From the NCBI RefSeq assembly GCF_900101915.1, contig NZ_FNAL01000012.1:1-64000 (forward strand): a stretch of 64,000 bases of DNA. Reading direction: 5' to 3'. The stretch's first letter is position 1, and each line of letters starts with the position of its first letter. A program made the translations under genes and the position numbers. The DNA is from Psychrobacter pacificensis (GTDB taxonomy: Bacteria > Pseudomonadota > Gammaproteobacteria > Pseudomonadales > Moraxellaceae). The notes below the pieces were generated by a model, which worked only from the letters and a program-made list of their open reading frames with translations, did no database searches and was not told the origin of the DNA. Positions 1-10,464 of this stretch are shown in pieces.

Positions 1-386
1 GGTACGCCAACCTGACGTGATAGCAAGATGTGCTCACGAGTCTGTGGCATTGGGCCGTCAGTTGCTGATACAACTAAGATTGCGCCGTCCATCTGAGCGG
101 CACCTGTGATCATGTTTTTAACATAATCGGCGTGACCTGGGCAGTCTACGTGTGCGTAGTGACGTGTGTCTGTGTCATATTCTACGTGTGAGGTGTTGAT
201 GGTGATACCACGTGCTTTTTCTTCTGGTGCTGAGTCAATAGACGCGTAGTCTTTTGCTTCGCCACCAGAGGTGATTGCAGCTACGGTTGCGATTGCAGCG
301 GTAAGGGTGGTTTTACCATGGTCAACGTGTCCGATGGTACCGACGTTGACGTGTGGCTTGCTACGTTCAAACTTGGCCTTTGCCAT
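1..386 (-). CDS. tuf: Elongation factor Tu (N-terminal part, runs off window)
   Basis: This is the GTPase that delivers aminoacyl-tRNA to the ribosome. Reading down from the ATG at 386, the protein starts [20 protein letters not shown] and continues into the G1 P-loop GHVDHGKT, then the switch I region. About 128 codons are inside the window and the rest lies beyond position 1, so this is a truncation by the window edge, not a broken gene. It is the last gene of a minus-strand rpsL-rpsG-fusA-tuf str operon, 223 nt after fusA. An AGAGGAAAT-type ribosome site precedes the start. Many gammaproteobacteria carry two tuf copies; only this one can be seen here. Confidence 0.97.
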   Translation of the reverse strand, partial: MAKAKFERSKPHVNVGTIGHVDHGKTTLTAAIATVAAITSGGEAKDYASIDSAPEEKARGITINTSHVEYDTDTRHYAHVDCPGHADYVKNMITGAAQMDGAILVVSATDGPMPQTREHILLSRQVGV

Positions 387-560
387 GGGTATTTCCTCTT
401 TTTTTTGGTTCCAAGGCTTAATTCATATAAATATGACAATTAAGAAAATCTTGGTCACCTTAAGATAATTGTTAAAAGGTTACACATACTAATGTGCAGA
501 TATTATAAGAAAATTGCGACCAATAACAAGTCTTTTAACAAGTTATTGGCCGATTCTTTA

Positions 561-593
561 GTGACAATACACAGAGATACTCTATATTGTCAC
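561..593 (-). other. Hairpin in fusA-tuf spacer
   Basis: A 9-bp perfect inverted repeat (GTGACAATA / TATTGTCAC, loop 15 nt) lies 17 nt after the fusA stop. A second one (CCAATAAC / GTTATTGG, 520-527 and 542-549) follows. Neither is followed by a U-run on the minus strand, so these are not classical terminators. They may be mRNA processing or partial-attenuation structures between fusA and tuf; the function is inferred. Confidence 0.4.
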
Positions 594-609
594 CTTTAGT
601 AAGTTTTAT

Positions 610-2736
610 TTACTCGTCATCATCTTTAGAGTTGTACTTAGAGATGATTTCAGCAGCAACTGATTTTGGAATTTCAACGTACTTTTGGAATTCCATTGAA
701 TAAGTTGCACGGCCTTGTGACATAGAGCGCATTTGAGTGGCATAACCAAACATTTCCGCTAATGGTACTTCAGCACGAATCTGTTTAGTGCCACCAGGTA
801 GGTCTTCCATACCCTGTACCAAACCACGACGACGGTTAAGATCGCCCATGATGTCGCCCATGTAGTCTTCAGGTGTTTCAACTTCTACTTTCATCACTGG
901 CTCAAGTAGCGCTGGATCAGCTGCTAAGAAACCTTTTTTGAAGGCCATAGAACCTGCCATCTTAAATGACAATTCATCAGAGTCAACGTCATGATAAGAA
1001 CCATCATACAAAGTCGCTTTTACGCCAACAACTGGGTAGCCTGCAAGTACGCCGTTTTTCATGCGCTCTTGGATACCTTTATCAACAGCACCGTGGAATT
1101 CTTTTGGTACCACACCGCCAACAACTTCTTCAGCGAATTCATATTCAGTGTCGCCAGCTGGATCAAGTGGTTCAAGACGTAACCATACGTGACCAAACTT
1201 ACCACGACCACCTGTTTGACGTACGAATTTGCCTTCTTGTTCAACAGTGTTACGAATCGTCTCACGATAAGCAACCTGAGGTGCGCCGATGTTTGCTTCA
1301 ACGTTGAATTCACGCTTCATACGGTCAACAAGAATCTCTAGATGCAGCTCACCCATACCACTGATAATCGTCTGACCAGATTCTTCGTCAGTGTGTACAC
1401 GGAACGATGGATCTTCTTTTGCCAAACGGCCAAGCGCGATTGACATTTTTTCTTGGTCAGCTTTGGTCTTTGGCTCAACCGCTAGAGAGATAACTGGTTC
1501 TGGGAATTCCATACGCTCAAGCGTGATCACGTTGTCTTCGTCACATAGCGTATCACCAGTCGTTACATCTTTCATGCCGACTAGGGCTGCGATATCACCT
1601 GTACGAATCTCTGCAAGCTCTTCTTGAGAGTTTGCCATCATCTGTACAATACGGCCAACACGCTCACGCTTCATTTTAACTGGGTTATAAACACTGCTAC
1701 CCTGCTTCATGACACCAGAATAAACACGTACGAAGGTTAAGTTACCAACGAACTTGTCGTTCATGATTTTGAACGCTAGTGCTGAGAAAGGTGCTTCATC
1801 TGATGCTTCACGGCTGCCTTCGCTTTCGTCTTTGTCATCAAGAATACCTTTAATAGCAGGTACGTCAATTGGTGCTGGTAGATACTGGATAACCGCATCT
1901 AGCATCTTTTGTACGCCTTTGTTTTTAAAGGCAGTACCACAAAGAAGTGGGATGATTTCGTTATCAATAGTCAACTGACGAATAGCACTGTGGATCTGCT
2001 CTTCAGTCAATTCACCGTTTTCTAGATATTCGTTCATCAACTCTTCATTGGCTTCAGCAGCACTTTCTACAAGGTACTCGCGATACTCGTCCGCTTTGTC
2101 TTGTAGTTCAGTTGGGATATCACGCTCATCATACTGCATACCTTGAGACGCTTCGTCCCAATAGATAGCTTTCATAGACACTAGATCAACAACGCCTTCG
2201 AAGTCATCTTCTTTGCCAATTGGAATAACCAATGGTACTGGCTTACCGCCAAGACGGGTTTTGATCTGTTCGATAACACGATAGAAATCAGCACCAACAC
2301 GGTCCATTTTGTTTACAAATGCAAGACGTGGTACTTTGTATTTGTTCGCCTGACGCCATACGGTCTCAGACTGTGGCTGAACGCCGCCTACTGCACAGTA
2401 AACCATGCAAGCGCCATCAAGTACGCGCATAGAACGTTCAACTTCGATCGTGAAGTCAACGTGACCTGGGGTATCGATGATGTTGATACGGTGTTCGTCA
2501 AACTGTTTAGCCATACCTGACCAAAAACAAGTTGTTGCTGCTGAGGTAATAGTAATACCACGCTCTTGTTCTTGCTCCATCCAGTCCATAGTGGCTGCGC
2601 CATCATGTACTTCGCCAATTTTGTGGCTAACACCGGTATAGAATAAAACACGCTCAGTAGTGGTCGTTTTACCAGCATCGATGTGCGCTGAAATACCAAT
2701 ATTGCGATAGCGTTTTAGGGGAGTTTTACGAGCCAT
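610..2736 (-). CDS. fusA: Elongation factor G
   Basis: Translocase GTPase that moves tRNA-mRNA through the ribosome after peptide-bond formation. At 708 aa it has the normal bacterial EF-G length. The N-terminus begins [20 protein letters not shown], with P-loop AHIDAGKT and the DTPGHVDF and NKMD G motifs following in order. The C-terminal domains are intact, with the characteristic GGVVPKEF stretch in domain IV. The gene lies between rpsG (351 nt upstream) and tuf (223 nt downstream) in the str operon. EF-G is the fusidic acid target. The start is supported by a purine-rich AGGAAAA upstream. No anomalies seen. Confidence 0.98.
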   Translation of the reverse strand: MARKTPLKRYRNIGISAHIDAGKTTTTERVLFYTGVSHKIGEVHDGAATMDWMEQEQERGITITSAATTCFWSGMAKQFDEHRINIIDTPGHVDFTIEVERSMRVLDGACMVYCAVGGVQPQSETVWRQANKYKVPRLAFVNKMDRVGADFYRVIEQIKTRLGGKPVPLVIPIGKEDDFEGVVDLVSMKAIYWDEASQGMQYDERDIPTELQDKADEYREYLVESAAEANEELMNEYLENGELTEEQIHSAIRQLTIDNEIIPLLCGTAFKNKGVQKMLDAVIQYLPAPIDVPAIKGILDDKDESEGSREASDEAPFSALAFKIMNDKFVGNLTFVRVYSGVMKQGSSVYNPVKMKRERVGRIVQMMANSQEELAEIRTGDIAALVGMKDVTTGDTLCDEDNVITLERMEFPEPVISLAVEPKTKADQEKMSIALGRLAKEDPSFRVHTDEESGQTIISGMGELHLEILVDRMKREFNVEANIGAPQVAYRETIRNTVEQEGKFVRQTGGRGKFGHVWLRLEPLDPAGDTEYEFAEEVVGGVVPKEFHGAVDKGIQERMKNGVLAGYPVVGVKATLYDGSYHDVDSDELSFKMAGSMAFKKGFLAADPALLEPVMKVEVETPEDYMGDIMGDLNRRRGLVQGMEDLPGGTKQIRAEVPLAEMFGYATQMRSMSQGRATYSMEFQKYVEIPKSVAAEIISKYNSKDDDE

Positions 2737-3087
2737 AGTGTTTTCCTAGGAAAAGTCGTGTATATAATAATGTATTGTGTCTCTACCTCATACTCTATGA
2801 CAAAGCGTTCAGCTTCGTAATATTACTTACTGATTATTGAGCCTAATACGGACAAAAAAAGAGCAAATACTAAGAATAGTGTGGCATCAAATTTGGGATG
2901 TTCTCTAATGAAAGGATGAAAGTCATACTTGTTAAGAGAGACATCTTGATAGATGTCCGCCACCCCAGTCATTAATAAATAACATTTATATATGACCGAA
3001 TGATGATGGCGGCAATCAATAGAATAAACAACAATGTAAGATTAATGAGTATGAGCTATTAATCTCAAGCTACTGTTAAAAAGTAGC
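2737..3087. other. rpsG-fusA spacer, no gene seen
   Basis: 351 nt without a convincing reading frame. An 8-bp inverted repeat (AAGCTACT / AGTAGCTT, 3067-3074 and 3082-3089) overlaps the rpsG stop codon. The length is unusually generous for a str operon and leaves room for an internal fusA promoter, but I see no consensus strong enough to call. Confidence 0.5.
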
Positions 3088-3561
3088 TTAGAAACGGTAA
3101 TGAGAGAATGCTTTGTTAGCATCTGCCATGCGGTGAACTTCGTCACGCTTTTTCATAGCAGCGCCTTTGCCATCAGCAGCATCATTCAATTCGCCAGCTA
3201 AACGCAAAGCCATTGATTTTTCAGAACGCTTAGCAGCAGCTTCAGCTAACCAACGCATAGCCAAGGCAGTACGACGGGAGGGGCGTACTTCCATTGGTAC
3301 TTGATAGGTTGCACCGCCAACGCGGCGAGCTTTTACTTCTACCATTGGGCGTACATTTTCAAGCACTTCTTCGAAGAAAGATACTGGATCTTCAACTTTA
3401 CGCTTCTCACTTACTGTCTCAAGTGCACCGTAAACGATACGCTCAGCAGTAGATTTTTTACCATCACTCATTACATGGTTGATGAATTTTGCAACAGTTT
3501 GGCTACCAAATTTAGGATCCGGTAGGATCTCACGAGCAGCAACGACGCGACGTCTTGGCAT
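3088..3561 (-). CDS. rpsG: Ribosomal protein uS7
   Basis: Primary 16S rRNA-binding protein that nucleates assembly of the 30S head. At 157 aa it has the family length. It begins [20 protein letters not shown] and contains the conserved stretches [29 protein letters not shown] and [15 protein letters not shown], and it ends in the conserved KAFSHYRF tail. Second gene of the minus-strand str operon, between rpsL and fusA. In relatives S7 represses its own operon by binding the rpsL-rpsG spacer; the 208-nt spacer here could house such a site, but I cannot identify it. Confidence 0.98.
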   Translation of the reverse strand: MPRRRVVAAREILPDPKFGSQTVAKFINHVMSDGKKSTAERIVYGALETVSEKRKVEDPVSFFEEVLENVRPMVEVKARRVGGATYQVPMEVRPSRRTALAMRWLAEAAAKRSEKSMALRLAGELNDAADGKGAAMKKRDEVHRMADANKAFSHYRF

Positions 3562-3769
3562 AATAAATTTCCTTATCTTCAGGAGTGTCTAACATTCACA
3601 ACATCGACTACTCATCATTAGGGTATAGCAGCGAGTTATCAGTTAGCCTTACTGCATGGTGGTATGTTTTAAGAGCAAATCACTTATATAAAAGTAATAT
3701 GACTACTGACACCAAACCCATGCACAGTTATTGGGTAGTACAAAAAGCTTTGTTAATAACGTTTAGTTA

Positions 3770-4144
3770 TTAAACTTTAGGCTTCTTAGCACCGTACTTA
3801 GAGCGACCTTGCTTACGGTCTTTAACGCCTGCACAATCTAATGCACCGCGAACAGTGTGATAACGTACACCTGGTAGATCTTTTACACGACCACCACGGA
3901 TTAGAACAACACTGTGCTCTTGTAGGTTATGACCTTCGCCGCCGATGTAGCTTGATACTTCATAGCCTGAAGTCAAACGTACACGACATACTTTACGCAT
4001 GGCAGAGTTAGGTTTTTTTGGCGTGGTAGTATATACACGAGTACATACACCGCGACGCTGTGGGCACGCTTCCAACGCAGGAACTTTTGACTTTTCCTTG
4101 ATGGTTTTGCGACCTTTACGAATCAATTGGTTAGTTGTTGCCAT
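3770..4144 (-). CDS. rpsL: Ribosomal protein uS12
   Basis: Decoding-centre protein of the 30S subunit. At 124 aa from the ATG at 4144 it starts [13 protein letters not shown] and contains [12 protein letters not shown] and [13 protein letters not shown]. These are the two loops in which streptomycin-resistance substitutions are known; the lysine in each looks wild type. An in-frame ATG 45 nt further upstream exists, but the family start and an AAGGATG-like ribosome site (GGAGAAGGATGCCTT) support 4144. First gene of the str operon. Confidence 0.97.
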   Translation of the reverse strand: MATTNQLIRKGRKTIKEKSKVPALEACPQRRGVCTRVYTTTPKKPNSAMRKVCRVRLTSGYEVSSYIGGEGHNLQEHSVVLIRGGRVKDLPGVRYHTVRGALDCAGVKDRKQGRSKYGAKKPKV

Positions 4145-4553
4145 AAGGCATCCTTCTCCCGTTTGGTATAAAACAAAAAAATGGGCCAATGCACCATCTA
4201 TCTGACAATAATTGCAGATCTCTGGGCACCCATTTTTAGGACAGTATATTATAAAGAGTTGTTGCTGCTATTTCAACCACTTATGAATGGTTTCGCTTTA
4301 CAACATTTGATAGATATGCATTCAGCCTCGCATTATATCACTTTATCGTTTTTTTGCCGAAAAACAGCGTCATAAATAAAGTAAACAAGGCAAGCTCAAG
4401 CATCATTAAGAAAAGATATTCGAATATAAATGCTACTTGATAGTAACTAAGTGGTGGTATTTATCCTGATTTCAAGTCACTCTACTCAACCCAACCAAGA
4501 TAAATACCATTGTGCTTATTAATATACAACCTAACTAGCAAATAATATGTCTA
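4145..4553. other. Upstream region of str operon, no gene seen
   Basis: 409 nt between the end of the EcsC-family gene and rpsL. It should carry the str operon promoter on the minus strand and the 3' end of the upstream transcript. I see AT-rich sequence but no strong hairpin-plus-U terminator and no coding signal. Confidence 0.45.
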
Positions 4554-5642
4554 TTACTTGGCTTTTTTATCAGACGTTTGCTTGTCTGAGTCTTTTTTAC
4601 TACTGGTTTCTTCTGTATCGCTATTTTCTTCTGTCTTTTCTGTGTCTTTCTGCGCATCGTTATTACTGGCTTTTTTTACTTCAGCCTCGCTACTACTGTC
4701 ATCAGTAATGGCACGATTGGCAAGTTTTGCCTCTGGCGCAAAAGTCGCTTTAGCAACGCCAATCACTTCATCAATTAACTGACTGTTATAATGCACGCCG
4801 ATGGCTACTGCTGTAACGGGAATGAAACGGCGAACCCATAATAGGTTTATTTTGTCCAAATCGATCCCTACTTGGCTAGCAATACTGTCTATTTGCTCAG
4901 CATAGTAGTTTACGTTTTGATTTTTTAGACCCAAGTTCTTCAGCTCGCTATGCAACCCGTGGCTCTGAGCATTATCCAGCAAACCTTTACCGATACCCAT
5001 ACCTGCTAGCAATGCTTGTTTTTCTTGCATTTTGCTTAGATCGGCACTTGAGAGCAATTCGTATGCCATTTTCACACCTTGTTTACCTGTGAGCGGCTTA
5101 TTGTATATAGCTGCAATTTGGTAGACAGTACGTAGAGATACCAATAATAGCCATAAGGTATCAGCAAGTAGACCTGGCAGCCCTGCTAGACCCGTAAGGC
5201 CGCCTATTGCTGCAAGTGCACGGTTTTGGTTAGCGATGTCAGTTGCAAGTGCATAACGCTCTTCATCATCTAAAGTAGCAATATTGGCAAAGCGATGCTC
5301 GTTCGGTAAGTCTAATTGACTCCAGTTTGATGCAAGTTTCGCAATTTGAGCAAACGCGCTATCTACTGTCGATTGAAAAAAGCTGTTTGGTACGACTTTT
5401 TTGGCATATTTGCCATAAGTAGCAAAACGTGGACCTAATAATTGCTGCGTAGCCTTTAAGGTTTGCTCACGAAATAAGTCTTGTTGATAATCCTCATCGC
5501 CTAAATCTACCGCTTTGTATTGGCGCGGTTTGCCTGTTTTGGCATTCATGCTATCAATCATGGAGCCCACGCGCTCTAGGTTGTTGCGTGTGAAAGAGCC
5601 AATAGTATTGATACTTTTTGAAAGAGTGCTAGGCTTTGCCAT
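4554..5642 (-). CDS. EcsC family protein
   Basis: Predicted 362-aa protein of the EcsC family (named after Bacillus EcsC, of unclear biochemical role). The start is taken as the ATG at 5642 (MAKPSTLSKS) because TAAGGACATCACG sits just before it; a longer frame to 5783 adds a low-complexity I/H/K-rich stretch and is less likely. A glycine- and leucine-rich hydrophobic segment (GLTGLAGLPGLLADTLWLLL, about residues 145-165) suggests membrane association. The last 60 residues are an S/T/E/K/D-rich, probably disordered tail. It stands alone, divergent from fabB. The family call is by similarity of the central region; the function is unknown. Confidence 0.7.
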   Translation of the reverse strand: MAKPSTLSKSINTIGSFTRNNLERVGSMIDSMNAKTGKPRQYKAVDLGDEDYQQDLFREQTLKATQQLLGPRFATYGKYAKKVVPNSFFQSTVDSAFAQIAKLASNWSQLDLPNEHRFANIATLDDEERYALATDIANQNRALAAIGGLTGLAGLPGLLADTLWLLLVSLRTVYQIAAIYNKPLTGKQGVKMAYELLSSADLSKMQEKQALLAGMGIGKGLLDNAQSHGLHSELKNLGLKNQNVNYYAEQIDSIASQVGIDLDKINLLWVRRFIPVTAVAIGVHYNSQLIDEVIGVAKATFAPEAKLANRAITDDSSSEAEVKKASNNDAQKDTEKTEENSDTEETSSKKDSDKQTSDKKAK

Positions 5643-6197
5643 CGTGATGTCCTTAATATGATGAATAATAATGTGATGAATAATTTTTTTAGTAATAGCG
5701 ATATGAATGTGTTTAATCTTCAAGCTGTCAGTGTAATAAGTCAAGGCCGTTCCTGTCAGTGCGAACAATGTTATCGCAATCACAAATTTTGTATCTAAAA
5801 GTACAACTTAATTTTTGTCCGACTTAACCATAGCCTTTAGCTTGCCCACATTGTTTTTCATAAATAATAAAGCGATTGCTCAAACAACAAGGTTTCATAG
5901 CCACTCAACTTCTCATTACCTTGTAGCGATAGAGGCTATTTCGCCATTATTTTACACTTGTCCAAAGATTTTCACTGCTTGATACGTTATCATGTGCCGT
6001 AAGTGAGAGCATAATTGTACACTGAAATGACATTGTCTTTAATAGTCTGGCGTTAGCTAAATTCATGCTATCGTTATCTACATAGGCTGTTTTTTCATTA
6101 TAATGCTCAAATTCATTCATCGTTAAACCTCATATATAGATTTACAACGATTATTGCCTGTCAATAGCGGCAAATCGTTACTCATAAGGAATAGCAT
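5643..6197. other. Divergent promoter region, no gene seen
   Basis: 555 nt separating the minus-strand EcsC-family gene from plus-strand fabB. AT-rich with no credible reading frame. It must hold both promoters; a FabR/FadR-type operator was looked for by eye and not recognised. Confidence 0.45.
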
Positions 6198-7433
6198 ATG
6201 CGTCGCGTCGTTATCACTGGAGCAGGGATTGTCTCTTGTATCGGACATGATCTAGACACTGTCACTACCGCTCTCAAAGAAGGGCAATCTGGTATCACAT
6301 ATAATGATTCTTACGCTGAGCACGAGTTTAAATCACACGTGAGCGGTAGTATCAATCAATCAGAATTAGATACTAGTGGTATCGATCGTAAACTCAAACG
6401 CTTTTTTAGTGATGCCAGTTTGTACGCTTATGTCAGTGCACTAAACGCCATTGAACATTCAGGACTGTCGCTTGACACCATCAATAACAATCCACGTGTG
6501 GGTGTGGTCGCAAGCTCAGGCGGTGCGTCAACAGAAAACATCGTGAACGCTGTGGATGCCATGCGTGAAAAAGGTCTACGCGGTGTCGGTGCGATGGCTG
6601 TACCTAAAACCATGGGCAGCTCAGTATCAGCAGCCCTAGCCACTGGTCTAAAAATCCAAGGTGTCTCCTACTCGCTTTCCTCTGCTTGCGCAACCTCGAC
6701 TCATTGTATCGGTCATGCCGCTGAGCTTATCCAACTGGGTAAAGCTGATGTAATATTGGCTGGTGGTAGTGAAGCTGAGCATTGGACACAGTCTTGTATG
6801 TTCGATGCGATGGGTGCAGTGAGCACTCAATATAACGACACGCCAACACTCGCTTCAAGAGCTTATGACAAAGATCGCGACGGGTTTGTGATTGCTGCTG
6901 GTGGCGCGATGGTTGTGGTAGAAAGTTTAGAGCATGCTCAAGCACGTGGCGCCAACATCTTGGCTGAAATTGTGGGTTACGGTGCTACCTCTGATGGTGC
7001 CGAGATGGTTGCGCCAAGTGGCGAAGGCGCTGTACGTTGTATGCAACAAGCCTTGGCTGAAGCTGGCTTAAAAAGCGTAGATTATATCAATAGCCACGGC
7101 ACCAGCACACCGCTGGGCGATATCACTGAACTCAAGGCGATTGCCAAAGTCTTTGATAATGATGTCAGTAAAGTACCGGCTATCAGCTCAACCAAATCCA
7201 TGACTGGTCATAGCTTAGGCGCTGTTGGTGCGCAAGAGCTGATTTACTGCCTACTTATGCTACAAGACGGCTTTATTGCCCCAAGTATCAACGTTGACAA
7301 CCTAGATCCTGCAGCTGAAGGTTTCGATATTGTTACCCAAATGCGCGAATCAAACCTTGAAACCTTGATGAGCAATAGCTTCGGCTTTGGTGGTACTAAC
7401 GCCACGCTCATCATCAAAAAATTCGACGCTTAA
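6198..7433 (+). CDS. fabB: Beta-ketoacyl-ACP synthase I
   Basis: Condensing enzyme that elongates acyl-ACP with malonyl-ACP and is needed for unsaturated fatty acid synthesis. At 411 aa it has the complete thiolase fold. The active-site cysteine is C164 (SSACATSTH), with H300 ([11 protein letters not shown]) and H338 (MTGHSLG) completing the Cys-His-His triad, and K333 in STKS. The glycine-rich tail [10 protein letters not shown] is present. AAGGAATAGCAT precedes the start well. FabB rather than FabF is favoured by the MRRVVITG start and the [12 protein letters not shown] context. fabA is not adjacent; pabB follows with no gap. Confidence 0.93.
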   Translation: MRRVVITGAGIVSCIGHDLDTVTTALKEGQSGITYNDSYAEHEFKSHVSGSINQSELDTSGIDRKLKRFFSDASLYAYVSALNAIEHSGLSLDTINNNPRVGVVASSGGASTENIVNAVDAMREKGLRGVGAMAVPKTMGSSVSAALATGLKIQGVSYSLSSACATSTHCIGHAAELIQLGKADVILAGGSEAEHWTQSCMFDAMGAVSTQYNDTPTLASRAYDKDRDGFVIAAGGAMVVVESLEHAQARGANILAEIVGYGATSDGAEMVAPSGEGAVRCMQQALAEAGLKSVDYINSHGTSTPLGDITELKAIAKVFDNDVSKVPAISSTKSMTGHSLGAVGAQELIYCLLMLQDGFIAPSINVDNLDPAAEGFDIVTQMRESNLETLMSNSFGFGGTNATLIIKKFDA

Positions 7434-9140
7434 ATGATGCCTGTACCAAATTCTAATATAACTAGGCAGACAGATTCTGCGCCATCGCCAGCTAGTAAAT
7501 CTAGCTGGCGTTTTGGTGATTTGTCAGCGGCTGAATTAATGCTACAGCTAAGACGCCATTTACTTAACCAAGATGAGGCAGCAAATTGGCAATTGGCTTG
7601 GTTAAATAATGATGGACGACCAGTAATTGGCTTGCTGCCTAAAGTCAGCTGGTCGGTTTATCCAACTGATCAAAAACCTGCTAAAGATTCAGTCAATACT
7701 TATAGAGTGGTTAAAAACTGCCGTGATAACTGCTCTACTCATAGCGAAAATACCATCACAGCCTATATGAGTTATCTAGAATGGCAAAATGAGCTTATTG
7801 CTTACAGCAAAGCTTATGATACCGACAATAATAGCTCAAATAACGTAAACCCGAAAAGCACCAAACCCAGTTATCATCATGGACTGATTGGTTTTATCGG
7901 TTACGATATCGCTGCTTATGAGTTAAGTCCTGCAGACAGAATCGAATTGGCAAATCAGCCTTGTGCCTCATTAGGGCATTACGATATCTATCTAACACCT
8001 GCTGCAGATACTGATACCGGTTGGGAGCTAAAAAGTATTCAAACCAATAGCAGCTCTAATGAAGCTGTCGGCAACAAGTTAAAAGATGAGTTCATAGTTG
8101 CTCTGACATCCTACCTAGATGAACTGGATAAAAAGCTGTCCGACAAATATCTCAATCAAGCACAATCTAAGCACACATCACATACTATACCTGTCGTCCT
8201 AACGGCACGATGGAGTAAGCGTGATTATCAGCAAGCATTTGATCGTACTCAAGACTATCTAGAGCAAGGCGATTGCTATCAAATCAACCTGACGCAAAAG
8301 TGGTCTGGCTATCTGCCATATAAAAACGATGCGACTCAACCAATTTCAGCGCTTATCGATTATCTGCCTGCGCTACATCATAATACCAAAGCACCTTTTG
8401 CAGGCTATTTGAGCGTTGATGGTGCGAGCGTCGATGGTACAAGCGTTGAGCACGTTGATATCTTTAACCACAGTTTTGAGTTATTAAGCTGCTCGCCTGA
8501 GCTGTTCTTTACATTTACCAAAAACAAAGTGACTGATAAGCACCATATTCTGACCAAGCCAATCAAAGGCACTATGCCAAGAGGTGCCTATCTCGAGCAA
8601 GATACGCGGTATAAGCATCAGCTGACCAATAGCGAAAAAGACCGTGCCGAAAATGTCATGATTGTGGATTTACTACGCAATGATTTGGGTAAATATGCCA
8701 AAATCGGTAGCGTAAAAGTGCCAAAACTGTTTGCGATTGAGAGCTTTAGTAACGTGCATCATATGGTCAGCACTATTACTGCTGAGCTAAAAGCGGATAC
8801 TCACCCGTTGGCTGTACTGTTTGGTAGTCTGCCTGCTGGCTCTATCACTGGCACACCAAAAAAACGAGCCGTCGAAATTATCTCTGAGCTAGAGTCTACA
8901 CCACGCGGTGCTTATTGCGGCACCATGGGTTATATGAATTTTGATGGCAGTGGTCAATGGAATGTACTCATTCGTACATTGCAAGCTGCTGCTTCATTAA
9001 CTGATGAATTTAATAAAGAAAAACACATAAATCTATGGGCGGGTGGCGGTATTACGGTCGCGTCTGATTGTCATGCTGAATATCAAGAGTGCTTAGATAA
9101 GGTAGGCAATCTACTGGCAGTGTTGGCGAAAAAAGTATAA
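7434..9140 (+). CDS. pabB: Aminodeoxychorismate synthase component I
   Basis: Chorismate-utilising subunit that, with a PabA glutaminase, makes 4-amino-4-deoxychorismate for folate. It is 568 aa, against roughly 450 in E. coli, with extra polar segments in the N-terminal half. The C-terminal chorismate-binding domain is clear: GDCYQINLTQKW, PIKGTMPRG (the lysine is typical of PabB, where TrpE has a different residue), SLPAGSITGTPKKRA and WAGGGITVASD. The ATG directly follows the fabB TAA (no spacer), implying co-transcription and translational coupling; a second ATG comes immediately after the first. An intrinsic terminator follows. Anthranilate synthase is the alternative, but the PIKGT motif argues against it. 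Confidence 0.9.
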   Translation: MMPVPNSNITRQTDSAPSPASKSSWRFGDLSAAELMLQLRRHLLNQDEAANWQLAWLNNDGRPVIGLLPKVSWSVYPTDQKPAKDSVNTYRVVKNCRDNCSTHSENTITAYMSYLEWQNELIAYSKAYDTDNNSSNNVNPKSTKPSYHHGLIGFIGYDIAAYELSPADRIELANQPCASLGHYDIYLTPAADTDTGWELKSIQTNSSSNEAVGNKLKDEFIVALTSYLDELDKKLSDKYLNQAQSKHTSHTIPVVLTARWSKRDYQQAFDRTQDYLEQGDCYQINLTQKWSGYLPYKNDATQPISALIDYLPALHHNTKAPFAGYLSVDGASVDGTSVEHVDIFNHSFELLSCSPELFFTFTKNKVTDKHHILTKPIKGTMPRGAYLEQDTRYKHQLTNSEKDRAENVMIVDLLRNDLGKYAKIGSVKVPKLFAIESFSNVHHMVSTITAELKADTHPLAVLFGSLPAGSITGTPKKRAVEIISELESTPRGAYCGTMGYMNFDGSGQWNVLIRTLQAAASLTDEFNKEKHINLWAGGGITVASDCHAEYQECLDKVGNLLAVLAKKV

Positions 9141-9173
9141 ACGACTGAAATACTATTTTGCGCTGGCCTCTAA

Positions 9174-9214
9174 AGAAAAAAGCCTGCTTAACATTGCGCT
9201 AGCAGGCTTTTTTG
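9174..9214 (+). terminator. Terminator after fabB-pabB
   Basis: AGCCTGCT (9181-9188) pairs with AGCAGGCT (9201-9208), flanked by A-run and T-run, so it can act in both directions for convergent pabB and hisC. Confidence 0.9.
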
Positions 9215-9254
9215 GTACTTATCGATAGCATTTACTACACAAGCAGGTAAACCA

Positions 9255-10388
9255 TTAATCAGCCGTCATGCTAGTCTCTGTATGCAGCTCTTTTAGCGTA
9301 TCAATCAAGCGCTCATGCTGCTCGGCGGTACCAACAGTAATACGCAAATACTCATTAATGCGCGGCTTATCAAAATGGCGAACGATAATCCCTTGATCAC
9401 GCAATGCACTCGCCACAGCACTTGCATTACCATCTTTTGGACGGGCAAAGATAAAGTTGGCATGCGAGGGCAATACTTTATAGCCTAGCGCCGTCAACTC
9501 TTCGGTCAATGACGTACGCAAATCGATAACCTGTTGGCGCGTTTGCTCAAAATAATCCACATCTAGCACACTTGCCGTCGCACCAGCTTGCGCTAGCTTA
9601 TCCAGTGGATAGCTATTAAAGCTATTTTTCATACGCGTCAATGCTTCAATCAACGAAGCACTACCAAAGGCCATCCCAACACGTAAACCAGCAAGTGACC
9701 GTGACTTTGAAAAGGTCTGCGTCACGATAACGTTGTCACACTCATTGATTAAACTGACCGCTGAGACTTGCGAGCCTGTACTGTCTGCATCAGCCTGCGC
9801 AAAATCAATGTATGCCTCGTCAATTACAATCACGGCATTAGAATGCTCGCTGGCTAGCTTACGGATATCAGCAAGTGATAGGAGTAAACCTGTTGGCGCA
9901 TTTGGGTTGGCAATGATGATACCGCTACAAGGCTGACGATAAGCATCAGGGTCAATACTAAAGTCCTCCTCTAGTGGTATCTTGACGAGATGCACGCCAA
10001 AAGTCTGCGCGTAGACAGGATAAAAGCTGTAGCCAATATCAGGTGATAAAAGCGGGCGCTCTTTTAGGAAGAAACTGGCAAATATAAGCGCCAATACTTC
10101 ATCTGAGCCATTACCGACAAACACTTGGCTGACATCAAGGTCATATGCTTGTGCCAATGCAGCACGCAGGTCATTGGACTCAGGTGCCGGATATAAACGC
10201 AGCTCTTGCGCTTGCTGGGTGAGTACTTTAGCGATTGCCTCCCCTACTTTTGGTGAGGGCGGAAAGGGGTTTTCATTGGTGTTCAGTTTGCATAAATTGT
10301 CGTGCTGTGGCTGTTCACCCGGCACATAAGGTGACAAGTTGCGTGCTTTAGATGACCAAAGTCTGGTATCTATCTTTGTCTCACTCAT
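9255..10388 (-). CDS. hisC: Histidinol-phosphate aminotransferase
   Basis: PLP enzyme converting imidazole-acetol phosphate plus glutamate to histidinol phosphate. At 377 aa it is a fold-type I aminotransferase: substrate loop LNTNENPFPPSP (residues 35-46), GNGSDE, ANPNAPTG, the VIDEAYIDF aspartate/tyrosine motif, and the Schiff-base lysine K228 in TFSKSRSLAGLRVG. It ends a hisG-hisD-hisC run, 76 nt after hisD, and is closed by the bidirectional terminator at about 9.2 kb. TAGGATAATTT precedes the start. Confidence 0.95.
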   Translation of the reverse strand: MSETKIDTRLWSSKARNLSPYVPGEQPQHDNLCKLNTNENPFPPSPKVGEAIAKVLTQQAQELRLYPAPESNDLRAALAQAYDLDVSQVFVGNGSDEVLALIFASFFLKERPLLSPDIGYSFYPVYAQTFGVHLVKIPLEEDFSIDPDAYRQPCSGIIIANPNAPTGLLLSLADIRKLASEHSNAVIVIDEAYIDFAQADADSTGSQVSAVSLINECDNVIVTQTFSKSRSLAGLRVGMAFGSASLIEALTRMKNSFNSYPLDKLAQAGATASVLDVDYFEQTRQQVIDLRTSLTEELTALGYKVLPSHANFIFARPKDGNASAVASALRDQGIIVRHFDKPRINEYLRITVGTAEQHERLIDTLKELHTETSMTAD

Positions 10389-10464
10389 AAATTATCCTAC
10401 TAATTAGCCATACAGACTATTAAAAATATCTATCAAAAGTAAAAATGAAGACGCTCAAAATATC

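Noticed and set aside
966-1307. Open frames on the plus strand opposite fusA
   Set aside because: They are antisense shadows of the conserved fusA gene with no independent motif.
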